Origin: JBGAJN01 sp044224905
GTDB taxonomy: Bacteria > Verrucomicrobiota > Verrucomicrobiia > Limisphaerales > JBGAJN01
Reading direction: 5' to 3'
NCBI GenBank assembly: GCA_044224905.1
Contig: JBGAJN010000004.1
Location: 248,001 to 312,000, forward strand
DNA length: 64,000 nt
Positions within the stretch are counted from its first letter, which is position 1; each line of letters begins with the position of its first letter. Both the position numbers and the translations under genes were made by a program. The notes under the pieces are model-generated. The model had not been told where the DNA came from and ran no database searches. It saw nothing but the letters and a program-made list of their open reading frames with translations. Below, piece by piece: positions 1-8,559 of the stretch.

Positions 1-918
1 GCCGTCCATATACATCTTGGCGCCGTCCTCGAAAGTGTATTCCACGGAATAGGAATCGAAATTTTGATCCACGTTGTTACCGCGATAATGCCGTCCGCCA
101 ATCGCGTGACACTTCACCGGCCAAGCACCCTTCATCATGCACAGGTGGTCAATATGATGAATGTAAAAATCGCTGAAACAACCGCCGCTGGCCCAAAGGA
201 AACTGTGGAAGCGCGAAATCTGCCAGAGCAATTCACTGGGTGTGCCGGGCCATTTTTCCGAGAAAGCCGAGCCCAGCGGCCCTTGCATACGATAGCCGCG
301 CAACAAATTGAGCTCCCCGATCTCCCCGTCCTGAATGCGTTTCTGCAATTCCTGCAGCGCCCGGCTGTGGCGCGACATCAGCCCAACGCCTACTTTCAAG
401 TTCTTGGCTGAAGCTTCTTCGGCAAGCTTAAGCATCCGGCGGGACGTCGGACCATCCGCGGTGAGCGGCTTTTCCATGAATACATTCAAACGCTTTTCAA
501 TCGCATACGTGAAATGCACCCAACGAAACGCCAGCGGAGTCGTAAAAATGACGATATCGCCGGGCTTCAAGCAATCCATCGCTTTCTTGTAGCCATCGAA
601 ACCGATGAATTTCCGATCTTCGGGCACATCGACTTGGCTGGGATACTTCTTCTTAAGGGCTTCATGGCTACCTTTGAGCTTGTGCTCAAAAACGTCGGCC
701 ATGGCGACCAGCTTTGGCGGCCCACTTTGACTCATGGCATTCGCTGCGGCACCGGTTCCGCGACCACCACAACCGACCAAAGCAATCTGGATCTGGTCAC
801 TGCCTGCAGCGTGCACATGCGGAAGGGCTATCCCGGCTAACGAGGAGACGGCCGCGATCCGACCGCTAGTCTTGATAAAATCACGACGGGAAGATGAAGG
901 GAGGGAGAGTTCGTTCAT
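1..918 (-). CDS. Gfo/Idh/MocA family oxidoreductase, Tat-exported, 3' end outside window
   Basis: The reading frame is open from the ATG at 918 down to base 1, giving 306 codons with no stop, so the C-terminus lies beyond the left edge. The N-terminus carries a twin-arginine signal (SRRDFIK at about residues 10-16) followed by a hydrophobic stretch ending near HAAG. A Rossmann motif GCGGRG follows at about residues 50-55. The EKP motif typical of this NAD(P)-dependent sugar oxidoreductase family follows in the context NVFMEKPLTADG. Tat export suggests the cofactor is bound before translocation. Many paralogues of this type occur in Verrucomicrobiota and Planctomycetes next to glycan genes. 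The substrate cannot be told from sequence. Confidence 0.9.
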   Translation of the reverse strand, partial: MNELSLPSSSRRDFIKTSGRIAAVSSLAGIALPHVHAAGSDQIQIALVGCGGRGTGAAANAMSQSGPPKLVAMADVFEHKLKGSHEALKKKYPSQVDVPEDRKFIGFDGYKKAMDCLKPGDIVIFTTPLAFRWVHFTYAIEKRLNVFMEKPLTADGPTSRRMLKLAEEASAKNLKVGVGLMSRHSRALQELQKRIQDGEIGELNLLRGYRMQGPLGSAFSEKWPGTPSELLWQISRFHSFLWASGGCFSDFYIHHIDHLCMMKGAWPVKCHAIGGRHYRGNNVDQNFDSYSVEYTFEDGAKMYMDG

Positions 919-990
919 ATTTGAAATGATTTGAAGCAGCGCGATACCATGAAATTCACACCATATGTGGATTCTCTTCTGTGCTTGGGC

Positions 991-1025
991 AAAAAAAATG
1001 AGGCCAGTCTTGCGACTGGCCTCAT
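991..1025 (-). terminator. Rho-independent terminator of the PEP-CTERM gene
   Basis: A perfect 12-bp inverted repeat (arms 998-1009 and 1014-1025, loop TTGC) lies 15 bases after the stop codon of the gene at 1041-1670. On the minus strand it is followed by an uninterrupted run of eight T (991-998, the last one shared with the stem). It is the strongest intrinsic terminator in the window and separates this gene from the oxidoreductase at 918. Confidence 0.93.
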
Positions 1026-1040
1026 CAACAAATGAACCGA

Positions 1041-1670
1041 CTATTTCTTGAACCGACGAACCGCAAACATTCCAGCCAATCCCAACCCAGCCAAGACGAA
1101 AGTCGAAGGCTCAGGAACAGCACTGGTCGTGAAGTCTTGATCGTTCAAGTTTTGGGTGATGTACCACTTATAATTTCCCAAACCTGACGGTGCAACTTGA
1201 GGGATGCTCAAAATGTCAAACTGAGTGCCTGAAGGAATATTCCCCGGCGTAACAGTCGATGAATGGAAAGCAATCACATACAATGACTTGTTTTCGTAAT
1301 TCAACCCATCTGGCACAGTAGAAAATGTTTGTGTCAAACGGCCGGGTTTATTAGCGGGAAGAGGAACACCAGTGCCCACAGTGGTGTTTCCGACGATTAC
1401 GTCATCCGCCCCAAGAATCGTGCTGAGATTCACAGGCTGATTCGGCGTGTTATCGCCATTCACATCGACGACGAACCAAACCACGCTACCAGAGGCAGCA
1501 GCAGCACCAGGAGATGCAGAGGTTCCCGTGAAAAAGCGCTGTGTCAATGTCCCATTTGCATCCACAGCAGTGAGAGCATCTGCCGTGTAGGCCAACGCAG
1601 ACCGATTGACAGCGAACGCCGCCACGCCAAGTGCGAGCGCCATGGTTGTTTTTTTAATTGAGTTTTTCAT
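1041..1670 (-). CDS. PEP-CTERM sorting domain protein
   Basis: The 209-residue product has an N-terminal signal peptide (residues 1-27, ending ALA). Its C-terminus is a complete PEP-CTERM tripartite signal: VPEP at residues 185-188, a transmembrane helix rich in Leu, Ala and Gly, and a basic tail RRFKK at the very end. Proteins with this tail are recognised by exosortase (EpsH/XrtA family), cleaved and attached to the cell surface or exopolysaccharide. No exosortase is present in the window. The body between the signals is low in Cys and rich in Thr, Val, Asn and Gly, as in a beta-rich surface protein, and I recognise no other domain. A possible promoter (TTGGAG, 17-base gap, TAAACT on the minus strand) lies within about 45 bases upstream. 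A terminator follows directly. Confidence 0.9.
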   Translation of the reverse strand: MKNSIKKTTMALALGVAAFAVNRSALAYTADALTAVDANGTLTQRFFTGTSASPGAAAASGSVVWFVVDVNGDNTPNQPVNLSTILGADDVIVGNTTVGTGVPLPANKPGRLTQTFSTVPDGLNYENKSLYVIAFHSSTVTPGNIPSGTQFDILSIPQVAPSGLGNYKWYITQNLNDQDFTTSAVPEPSTFVLAGLGLAGMFAVRRFKK

Positions 1671-1720
1671 TACTGATTTTTTTGAGTTTATCTGATTTCA
1701 AAAAGTTCTCCAAGCTCAAA

Positions 1721-2875
1721 TCACGGAGTGTAGGGGAGAGGTTGGCGCCAGACGCGACCACCACTCCCAGCTTTTACAAAATAAACGTAAGATTTTGTGG
1801 GCAAAATATTATACGTAGTTTCGTCCGTAGAACCACCGTTGACAAACCATTGGGACGGAAACGGGGTCGTATTTTCACCTGCAAATTTAGAGAATGTATC
1901 AATGAAAGAAACACCTGCGATAGACCGAACGACGTCGCCATCAGCAGGATCCGCACTACCATTCACGTCCGCCTTGAAGCCTTGAGCGTTCTCAATACCA
2001 GCACTCAACAAGAGTTGATTTGCAGGGAAAGGACTACCGAGGACATTCGCACCCGGACTAAGATAATGAGTGAGAGGGGTAGTTTGAACCTGCCCAAGGG
2101 AGACAGCGTTTGTTGATCCGATTTTACGGAACACAACCAGCGATTCATCAGGCTCAAAAGTAATCGTCGAACCATCAACACCAGGATAGCTACCATTGAT
2201 CAAATACCCAGCGTTCGGAAGATCGCTACCTTCTTCATAGTAAACGATCGAATGCTGAAAACTTGTACCTGACAAAGTGCGAATAACATCAGTCACAGAG
2301 GGATCGGCATTACCATCAGCACTTTTCGCAAGCACGTAACTGCTACCCGCACCCAACAAATCCTTCAGCGACGTCAACTTGCGAATTTCGAGCGAATCAC
2401 CCGCATTCATATGGGTCGTCAAGTCATCAGCCCCAACAGTCACCGTAACAGAGTTGGTTCCATTTGACGCAATCGGCCACCAGTCACCACTAAAGTTGTT
2501 TGTAATCACAGGATTCGCCGGATTAACAAACGATGTGTTCGTAAACGTAATACCCTTCGCGGTTTGGCGGAGAACAAGAATGTATTGATTAAACTGAACA
2601 TTCCCCGTCCCGGTAGCAACCGTAACAGGAGCGAACTGATTCACAGCAAACGACGCAGCCGTGGAAAACGTCACCGAGTTCGCAGTCCGAGCTCCCGCAA
2701 GCCCACGATAAGCCTGAATAGGCTGCATCGGCGCAGAAATTACATTGCCGCCGGGAACAATTGAAATTTTGTAAAAACCAACGGGGTCGCTCACGACGTT
2801 CGTCTGAGCATGGAGCGCGGTGCCGGCGAGGATCAAGCCGCAGGCAACGGCAAAGGACTTAGCCACAGTTCTCAT
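1721..2875 (-). CDS. TIGR02597-like secreted protein
   Basis: An in-frame ATG exists at 2932, but I place the start at 2875 because an AGGAGA ribosome-binding site lies just upstream and a standard signal peptide (MRTVAKSFAVACGLI..., cleaved after LHAQ) begins there. The mature protein opens with NVVSDPVGFYKISIVPGG and is Asn/Thr/Val rich, predicted all-beta. This matches the Verrucomicrobia-specific family TIGR02597, whose members are exported, of unknown function, and begin with a similar DPVG motif. Three loosely repeated ~100-residue blocks can be seen (for example DLLGAGSSYVLAKSADGNADPS compared with NAQGFKADVNGSADPADGD), suggesting internal duplication. The family call is from memory of the motif and was not searched. 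Confidence 0.75.
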   Translation of the reverse strand: MRTVAKSFAVACGLILAGTALHAQTNVVSDPVGFYKISIVPGGNVISAPMQPIQAYRGLAGARTANSVTFSTAASFAVNQFAPVTVATGTGNVQFNQYILVLRQTAKGITFTNTSFVNPANPVITNNFSGDWWPIASNGTNSVTVTVGADDLTTHMNAGDSLEIRKLTSLKDLLGAGSSYVLAKSADGNADPSVTDVIRTLSGTSFQHSIVYYEEGSDLPNAGYLINGSYPGVDGSTITFEPDESLVVFRKIGSTNAVSLGQVQTTPLTHYLSPGANVLGSPFPANQLLLSAGIENAQGFKADVNGSADPADGDVVRSIAGVSFIDTFSKFAGENTTPFPSQWFVNGGSTDETTYNILPTKSYVYFVKAGSGGRVWRQPLPYTP

Positions 2876-2932
2876 GGTAATATTCTCCTGGTAGAGGTTT
2901 GGTGTCTTGAAACGGGTCATTTGTTGTCGCAA

Positions 2933-2960
2933 CTTTTACCGAATTAGGACACAATGGCAA
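2933..2960 (-). promoter_or_regulatory. Candidate sigma-70-type promoter for the TIGR02597-like gene
   Basis: On the minus strand a TTGCCA hexamer (2955-2960) is separated by 16 bases from TAAAAG (2933-2938). This places the transcript start roughly 50 bases before the ATG at 2875, with the AGGAGA site inside the leader. Match quality is moderate. Confidence 0.35.
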
Positions 2961-3583
2961 GAGTTTTTTGCATTTTTTTTAGGACAAACAACTTTCAAAG
3001 TCGGCGCTTAAACCACAAACTAAGCACGCGCGCTATCGCTTTATAGGCAATTAGTTGCATACACACCATCCCCCAGTTTTCCGCAATTGAATCCGCATCC
3101 AACAGCTCTGCAAAAGTGAGAAGATAAAGTTTTTTTGATTTTCTTTTGAATACGCTAGGGAAAGGGGTGTGCGGCGACACGAACACACAATCGCACTTGT
3201 TTTCCTTCTCGAGGCCCAAATTAAAAGCATCCGGACAAGCCCAATCGAAACTGCACTTCGATAAGAAGACAGAAGTAGAGATTGGCCCACAGCCATAGCG
3301 TGTAACAAACGATTGAATGTCCGCCCAACGCCCGAACGTCAGACTCATGGGTGAATTAAGACCGATTTTCACACCGGAAACGTTTCCACCAGCGATCGAT
3401 CGTACCGCCAGCCCGACGCGGCTTCAGTGAAGCAAAGTTGCTTCAACCGACAGCGATTAGAAGCGTGTGAGCGCGGAACATTTTTCAGTTTTCGTTCGCC
3501 ACACGAAGGGCAAACAGATATGCAGTCCGTGCTCCGCCGCAACCGAGACGCACCCACCGCGTTTCCCGTGGAGCAATTTTAAG
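2961..3583. other. AT-richer intergenic stretch without a secure gene
   Basis: About 620 bases between the TIGR02597-like gene and the zinc-ribbon gene. The longest open frame is a minus-strand frame of 125 codons (2995-3372) with mixed composition, a Cys-rich middle and a basic C-terminus. It has no recognisable domain and no clear ribosome-binding site, so I do not call it a gene. The base composition is visibly more AT-rich than the surroundings. The only other structure is the 18-bp palindrome at 3428-3445. Confidence 0.5.
3428..3445. promoter_or_regulatory. 18-bp perfect palindrome, possible operator
   Basis: TGAAGCAA, two bases, TTGCTTCA: arms 3428-3435 and 3438-3445 with no mismatch, about 140 bases upstream of the ATG at 3584. 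The form (TGAA...TTCA with a central AG) is like operators of LacI-type repressors. No T-run follows on either strand, so it is not a terminator. Confidence 0.4.
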
Positions 3584-4444
3584 ATGAGTGATGCGACGTA
3601 TCTAAAGTGCGCGTGCAGTAATTGCGCCGGCCACATTGAATTTCCGAAAGAGGGGCTTGGCCTCATGATCAACTGCCCGCATTGCGGGGTGAGGACTTTA
3701 CTCTCGGCACCAACTAGACCTGAACCGGCTCGTCAACCTTCGCCAGCAGCATCGGTTCAGACTGCGCCCGTAGCATCAGCGCCGCGACCGCAAGCGACGC
3801 GCCCGGCAGCGACTAAAACTACCACCGGTGCCTCCTGCCCTTCCTGCGGCGCAGCAATGGCTGCCGACGCGAAGATTTGCATTCAATGCGGCCACGGCAT
3901 CAAGCAGCGGAGCACTCTGAAACTACCGCTGGCTATTGCCGCCGTTGTTGTTGTTACCGGCGTCGGCGCATGGTTTGGTTGGAAAAAATTCGGCGATCAG
4001 ATCGTTCAATTAGCGCAACGAACAAAATCATCTGAGGCAGCTGCGGTAACCAAAACGGACGCTGAAACCAAACCTGAAGAACCCAAGACCACGGAAGCCA
4101 AACCCGCCGAGCCCACTCCCAGTGAACCAACCAACACCATTGTGGTCGCAAAGGGGCCGAAAGCGCTGTCCGATTTAAAAGTTTCCGGCGTAAAATTGGA
4201 AACCACGAAGGGCAGCAGTTTGATCTACGTTGTCGGCAGCGTACGCAACGCCTCGGAACATCAGCGTTTCGGCGTGCGCGTGGAGTTCGATTTGTTCGAT
4301 AAAGCGGGCAATAAAATTTCCACGCCGCCGTCCTCCGACTACAAGCAGATCATGGAACCGCGCGAAGAATGGGCGTTCCGCGCCATCGTGCTCGACCCCA
4401 AAGCCGCAGCGGCCAAATTGGCCAAGATCAAAGAGGACGAGTAA
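3584..4444 (+). CDS. Membrane zinc-ribbon protein with C-terminal FxLyD-like domain
   Basis: The start is set at 3584 (MSDATYLKCAC...) with GGAG about 10 bases upstream. An upstream in-frame ATG at 3467 would add 39 residues that look unlike the family. The 286-residue product has a first zinc ribbon (C11-x2-C14 and C31-x2-C34), a Pro/Ala/Thr linker and a second zinc ribbon (C85-x2-C88 and C99-x2-C102). One membrane helix (about 114-136) follows, then an acidic Thr/Glu/Pro stretch. The C-terminal beta-domain (about 205-286, with VSGVKLETTKG and VVGSVRNAS) resembles FxLyD-type extracellular domains. The topology is probably zinc ribbons inside and the C-terminal domain outside. Function is unknown; a sensor or scaffold is possible. 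It converges on the transporter gene that ends at 4507. Confidence 0.8.
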   Translation: MSDATYLKCACSNCAGHIEFPKEGLGLMINCPHCGVRTLLSAPTRPEPARQPSPAASVQTAPVASAPRPQATRPAATKTTTGASCPSCGAAMAADAKICIQCGHGIKQRSTLKLPLAIAAVVVVTGVGAWFGWKKFGDQIVQLAQRTKSSEAAAVTKTDAETKPEEPKTTEAKPAEPTPSEPTNTIVVAKGPKALSDLKVSGVKLETTKGSSLIYVVGSVRNASEHQRFGVRVEFDLFDKAGNKISTPPSSDYKQIMEPREEWAFRAIVLDPKAAAAKLAKIKEDE

Positions 4445-4506
4445 TCGTTCTCGCCCCGTAAGAAACCGCCGCCATCCTGGCGAGTGCGGACGCGAGACGA
4501 AACTCG

Positions 4507-6027
4507 CTATTCCGGCAATGCCTTACCTTTGGTTTCCGGACCAATCCAGACAATCGCCATTCCGATGACGTAGATCGCGGCCATCACCGAAGCGGCCTTA
4601 GGAAAGCTGCCTCCGAAAAACCCCATCAGGTTGGCCGTTTGTAATCCACCGATGGCGGCGACAATGCGTCCGAAATTAAATGCAAAACCCTGACCCGTGG
4701 CGCGCACGGCAGTCGGGAAAAGCTCCGGCAGATAAAGCGGAAAAAAACCGTAAAACGACGCTGTGAAACCACCCGCGACGACGGTGCAGAAGAGAAAGTA
4801 TGGGCTGTATGTCGTGTTGGTTTGATAGAGCAACAAAGCGCCTCCAATTGAGCACACGCAAAGTACGGCGTAGGTAATGCGGCGGCCAAACCGCCCGGCA
4901 GCCAGCGCGGCAGCCATGGTGCCGATGATTGCGCCAACGGAGAGCCAGAACAGCGTCCATTCTTTTGCGAGTTTCGCGGGATCAGGTTCAAGCTGGACGG
5001 CCCATTTTGAAGCCCATTGCGTGGAGCCCCAAGTTCCAAGCAGCGCGACAGCTGCCAGACCGGCGCCGAAAATCATCATTTTTACAATGCCTTGGTTGGC
5101 TCGGATTGAGCCGGCGGCCTCAGCGCGAGAGAGATATTGTCGGACGGGAAAGAGGTACCCCAGCAACGCGACGATGACGCCGATGATCGTGATGCCAGTG
5201 GCCACGAGCGGTGTTATTTTCGCCTGCGTGCCCGCGGGCGACCACGCCCAGATGATGACCAGTGCAGCAAGGCTGCCGATCAACACACCCAGCAAGTCGG
5301 CCTTCGCCCAATGAGAAGTAGCCCCGCGCGCGTGTTCGGCTTTCCATTTCTCCGACTCGGGCACGAAGAGCATGATTCCGAAAATCATCAGCGCCGGAAG
5401 CGCGCCGCTGATCATCAAAAGCCGCCACGCCGTATTGGAGAGCAGATGCGTCGCGGTGGCCTCCGAGAAACCAATGTTCAAGAATATGCCGTGGGTTTTC
5501 TCGATGAAGCTGATCAACACCATGCTCAGCACCGCGACCAGCAGGTAGCCGACGTTCGCTGCCGCGCCGATAAGTCCCGCAGTGAGTGCACGGGATTTGC
5601 CCGGCCAAATTTCGTTTACGAGCGCAACTCCCAACGACCATTCGCCGCCCATGCCGAGTGATGCGATGAATCGCAAACCCGCCACGTGCCAGGCCTCCGT
5701 GGCGAAACCACACAGCCCAGTGAAGATTGCATAGGTGAAGATGCTAAGGGTCATCGCTCGGACGCGACCGATTTTGTCGCCGAGCCAACCGAAGATGACC
5801 CCGCCGCTCGCCGCTCCAACCAGGAAGACGGCGATGATTGCACCGAACCATTTGTTTGCCGCATCGGGAGAAGCGGACGCTCCCAACAAATCTTTCAACG
5901 CCGGCTGACCGATCAACGGGAAGAGCCCCATTTCAAAACCGTCGAAGAGCCAGCCGAGGAACGCGGCCAGCAAGGTCATGTATTTGGCTCTCTCGGAGAC
6001 GGGTGCCGGCGCGGAAGTTTGGCTCAT
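4507..6027 (-). CDS. MFS transporter, probably for sialic acid
   Basis: The 506-residue product has about twelve hydrophobic helices. It carries the MFS motifs after helix 2 (FGWLGDKIGRVRAM) and in helix 5 (GGEWSLGVALVNEIWP). The first helix contains GWLFDGFEMG, the acidic pattern seen in sugar-acid and NanT-like sialate:H+ symporters. The start at 6027 (MSQTSAPAPVSER) is preferred over the upstream ATG at 6087, whose added residues are Arg-rich and non-homologous in appearance. It is the last gene of a run containing an AGE-family epimerase and N-acetylneuraminate lyase, so import of free sialic acid is the most economical role. The substrate is inferred from context only. Confidence 0.85.
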   Translation of the reverse strand: MSQTSAPAPVSERAKYMTLLAAFLGWLFDGFEMGLFPLIGQPALKDLLGASASPDAANKWFGAIIAVFLVGAASGGVIFGWLGDKIGRVRAMTLSIFTYAIFTGLCGFATEAWHVAGLRFIASLGMGGEWSLGVALVNEIWPGKSRALTAGLIGAAANVGYLLVAVLSMVLISFIEKTHGIFLNIGFSEATATHLLSNTAWRLLMISGALPALMIFGIMLFVPESEKWKAEHARGATSHWAKADLLGVLIGSLAALVIIWAWSPAGTQAKITPLVATGITIIGVIVALLGYLFPVRQYLSRAEAAGSIRANQGIVKMMIFGAGLAAVALLGTWGSTQWASKWAVQLEPDPAKLAKEWTLFWLSVGAIIGTMAAALAAGRFGRRITYAVLCVCSIGGALLLYQTNTTYSPYFLFCTVVAGGFTASFYGFFPLYLPELFPTAVRATGQGFAFNFGRIVAAIGGLQTANLMGFFGGSFPKAASVMAAIYVIGMAIVWIGPETKGKALPE

Positions 6028-6117
6028 GTGATTGCGATGTTCGGTCGTTGATGGACGGGCGCGAAGGTAAGCAGATTCAGCCGCCAAGTGCTAAGGAAAT
6101 CTTCTCCCCTGCCCCGC

Positions 6118-7311
6118 TCAGTACTCCAGCAGCCGCGCGCAATACCACAGCATCCGCGGCAAATGGAACGGGCCTTTGAACAAGTTGCCCTTCGCGGGCT
6201 GCGACAATCGACCGTCGCGATGGAGGTAACCGAACCACTCGCCCAATTGCGGATCGGAAAAATGTTTGAAGCTCCATTGGTGCACGAGCCGATGCATTTC
6301 CTCGTAGCGCGCCTCTCCAGTGAGTTTCCACGCGAGCAGCGTCGCGATGATCGCCTCGCAATGCGGCCACCAAAACTTCATGTCGTGCCAATACTCCTGC
6401 ACCGGCTTTCCAAAAACGTCGGTGAAATAAAGCAACCCGCCGTATTCCCGATCCCAGCCACGCTTCCACATCCAATCGAGAATCGTCGTGCCGAGCTTGA
6501 TCAGCCGTTGATCCTTTCGCAGCGCGCCTTCGTGCAGGATGAACCACGCGCATTCGATCGCGTGCCCAGGATTCAACGTGCGCCCGTCGGCATGGTCGAT
6601 CACGCTCCCATCCGGCGCGACGCTCTCCATCAACGCCTCGAGATCCGGCTTCAGAAAATCGCGCTCGATCTCGGCGATGCTGGAATCAATCCATTCCGAG
6701 CACGTGCGACCGCTCACCGCGACGTTACCGAGATTCGTCCGTAACTCCTGCGCCGTCACGATGCCGATCATGTGCGCCCCGATGCCTTTCATCGGACGCG
6801 TCGATTCGAACTTCGGCTCCATCACGCCCGGTTCAAATGAATAGCGCAGATACGTCGCGAAATTCTTCGCCGCATCATCGGCCGCGCACGCATCGCCACT
6901 GGCTTTCGCGAAGGCCGCATTCGCAATCGCTGCGAACGATTCGCTGTAAACATAGCGCCGCATCCGCAACGGCTTTCCCTCGCGCGTGACGGAGAAATAC
7001 ATTTTCCCATCTGCCGCATAGGCGTGCCGCCGTGAAAACTCGACGCAACTCCGTGCTGCCTCCAGCCACTCGGGGCGCTGATCCAAGGTGTTGTAGAGCG
7101 TCGCAAACATCCACGCGGCGCGGCCTTGGAACCAAACGCTCTTGTCCGTGTCGAGCACACTACCATCGCGATCGAGCGAGGTGATGATGCCGCCGTGTCG
7201 CCGGTCCAACCCGTATCGCAGCCAGAACGGAATCACGTCATCGAGCAGCGTGCTGCGATAAAACGCCGCCAGCCGCGAGCGACTGTCCGCTGATTCGAGG
7301 TTCACATTCAT
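6118..7311 (-). CDS. AGE-family epimerase (N-acylglucosamine 2-epimerase / renin-binding protein type)
   Basis: The 397-residue cytoplasmic protein has the usual AGE-family length of about 390-420. It shows family signatures: WLRYGLDRRHGG near residue 32, KSVWFQGRAAWMFATLYN at about 57-74, YSESFAAIANAAFAKA at about 122-137, and HDMKFWWPHCEAIIATLLAW near residue 330, which carries one of the catalytic histidines. In known sialic acid pathways this enzyme interconverts N-acetylmannosamine (released by the lyase) and N-acetylglucosamine. Its start overlaps the stop of the small membrane protein upstream by four bases (ATGA at 7308-7311). The lyase is two genes upstream. Confidence 0.92.
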   Translation of the reverse strand: MNVNLESADSRSRLAAFYRSTLLDDVIPFWLRYGLDRRHGGIITSLDRDGSVLDTDKSVWFQGRAAWMFATLYNTLDQRPEWLEAARSCVEFSRRHAYAADGKMYFSVTREGKPLRMRRYVYSESFAAIANAAFAKASGDACAADDAAKNFATYLRYSFEPGVMEPKFESTRPMKGIGAHMIGIVTAQELRTNLGNVAVSGRTCSEWIDSSIAEIERDFLKPDLEALMESVAPDGSVIDHADGRTLNPGHAIECAWFILHEGALRKDQRLIKLGTTILDWMWKRGWDREYGGLLYFTDVFGKPVQEYWHDMKFWWPHCEAIIATLLAWKLTGEARYEEMHRLVHQWSFKHFSDPQLGEWFGYLHRDGRLSQPAKGNLFKGPFHLPRMLWYCARLLEY

Positions 7312-7565
7312 TGGCGATTACGGGTCACGACGTAGCGCACGAACGACCCGAGCCCGGAGAATTGGAAATCAGGATCGACGTAGTGCTCGATGACGTAGAA
7401 CGCGAAATAATACGCGCGGCAAAATGCCCAGATCGCGAGCGCCAGCAACACCGCGGTCCGCAAGGTCGGTTGATCGAGAAACAAAATCGCCACGCAAACG
7501 ACGCCAATGAAGACGAATATCGCCGCCTTCACATACATCCACTTGGGATTTGCCAAGTCCTTCAT
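7308..7565 (-). CDS. Small membrane protein of the sialic acid module
   Basis: An 85-residue protein with two predicted membrane helices (about 14-29 and 36-58) and a basic C-terminus ending VTRNRQ. It lies between the lyase gene (gap 18 bases) and the epimerase gene (4-base overlap), so it is certainly co-translated with them. I recognise no family. The conserved-looking aromatic block YYFAFYVIEHYVDPDFQFSG may face the membrane interface. A role as transporter accessory subunit or scaffold for the two enzymes is possible but not shown. Confidence 0.75.
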   Translation of the reverse strand: MKDLANPKWMYVKAAIFVFIGVVCVAILFLDQPTLRTAVLLALAIWAFCRAYYFAFYVIEHYVDPDFQFSGLGSFVRYVVTRNRQ

Positions 7566-7583
7566 GCGTCGAGTTCGTCGGCT

Positions 7584-8501
7584 CTACTTCGACACCCAAT
7601 CAAAAAACCCCAATTGCTCGAGGTCCTTCCGCAGCGATGCTTGTTGTTCTGCGGTCAAACTCCCGTTCGGCAAACGCGCGGGCCCGACATCCACGCCGAG
7701 CATCCTCATCGTGGCCTTCGCCGCTCCCATGTAGCCGCGCGACGCCAGCGCTTGGATCACCCGCACGGAACGCATCTGCTCAACGCGCGCGGTCGCGAGA
7801 TCGCCCTTCTGAAACGCGGCGATCAAGCGGTTGTAAATCGGTGCCGCAAAGTTAAACGAACTGCCCACCGCGCCCGTCGCGCCGAGCGCCAGAGCGCCAA
7901 GCATCATTTCGTCGAAGCCGAACGGAACATCGAACGCGCCATCGAGAAACGCACGACACAGCTGATATTCCATCAAGTTGCTGCTCGTGAATTTGAGGCC
8001 AGCGAGATTCGGAATCCGATCCGCAGCCTTCGCGAGGAATTCCGATGGCGACAGATTCAGGCCTGTCATCGTCGGAATCTCGTAATAGTAAAATGACAAC
8101 GCCGGCGCGGCCGCGGCAATGTCCGCCATGGAATCCACGAGCAGCCCCACGTTGCCCGGCTTGAAATAACATGGAGCCAAAGCGCTCACGGCCACCGCAC
8201 CGAGTTCCTGCGCTTGCGCCGCCAATGCTCGCGCGTCAGCGAGACAGTTTGCACCAACATGCACGATTACTTTCAACGCCAGACCGCGAGTGACCGCGAA
8301 CCAACGTTCCGCCAAGGCCCGCCGTTCTTCCAGTGTGAGCGAGCTGCTCTCTCCCGTGGTACCGCCGATGAATGCGTAGTTCACGCCGGTCCTCAACAGA
8401 TGCGCGGCCTGCGCTTCGACGATGGTGAGATTGAGCGAACCGTCCTTGTGGAACGGCGTGTGAGTAGCGGCAACAAGGCCGTTGATGGTCAGTCGTTTCA
8501 T
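7584..8501 (-). CDS. nanA: N-acetylneuraminate lyase
   Basis: The start at 8501 (MKRLTINGLVAATHTPF) matches the family start; the longer frame from 8609 adds non-homologous residues. The 305-residue product has the DapA/NanA fold motifs: GGTTGES at 46-52 (the substrate carboxylate loop), YYYEIP with Tyr140 (equivalent of E. coli Tyr137), and LAGLK with Schiff-base Lys170 (equivalent of E. coli Lys165). It would split N-acetylneuraminate into N-acetylmannosamine and pyruvate in the cytoplasm. The sequence TTGES rather than the DapA-type pattern, together with the epimerase and NanM-like neighbours, supports NAL over dihydrodipicolinate synthase. Confidence 0.92.
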   Translation of the reverse strand: MKRLTINGLVAATHTPFHKDGSLNLTIVEAQAAHLLRTGVNYAFIGGTTGESSSLTLEERRALAERWFAVTRGLALKVIVHVGANCLADARALAAQAQELGAVAVSALAPCYFKPGNVGLLVDSMADIAAAAPALSFYYYEIPTMTGLNLSPSEFLAKAADRIPNLAGLKFTSSNLMEYQLCRAFLDGAFDVPFGFDEMMLGALALGATGAVGSSFNFAAPIYNRLIAAFQKGDLATARVEQMRSVRVIQALASRGYMGAAKATMRMLGVDVGPARLPNGSLTAEQQASLRKDLEQLGFFDWVSK

Positions 8502-8559
8502 AAATTTAGTTTTCGAATTTTGTTTCAGCGGGGCGGACGAGTTTGAGCAGTGCGAGAGT

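Noticed and set aside
2995..3372. 125-codon minus-strand frame as a gene
   Set aside because: No ribosome-binding site, no domain and an AT-biased, irregular composition. It is mentioned only as part of the intergenic stretch.
4445..4506. Bidirectional terminator between the converging zinc-ribbon and transporter genes
   Set aside because: Only a 5-bp stem (CGCCA/TGGCG) and no T-run on either strand.
5120..5713. Long frames opposite or shifted to the transporter, and many similar ones across the glycan block
   Set aside because: They are shadows of high-GC coding sequence, Arg/Ala/Pro rich without ribosome-binding sites or domains.
7584..8501. Dihydrodipicolinate synthase instead of N-acetylneuraminate lyase
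   Set aside because: GGTTGES, the YYYEIP block and the epimerase/NanM-like neighbours favour the lyase; no lysine pathway genes are near.
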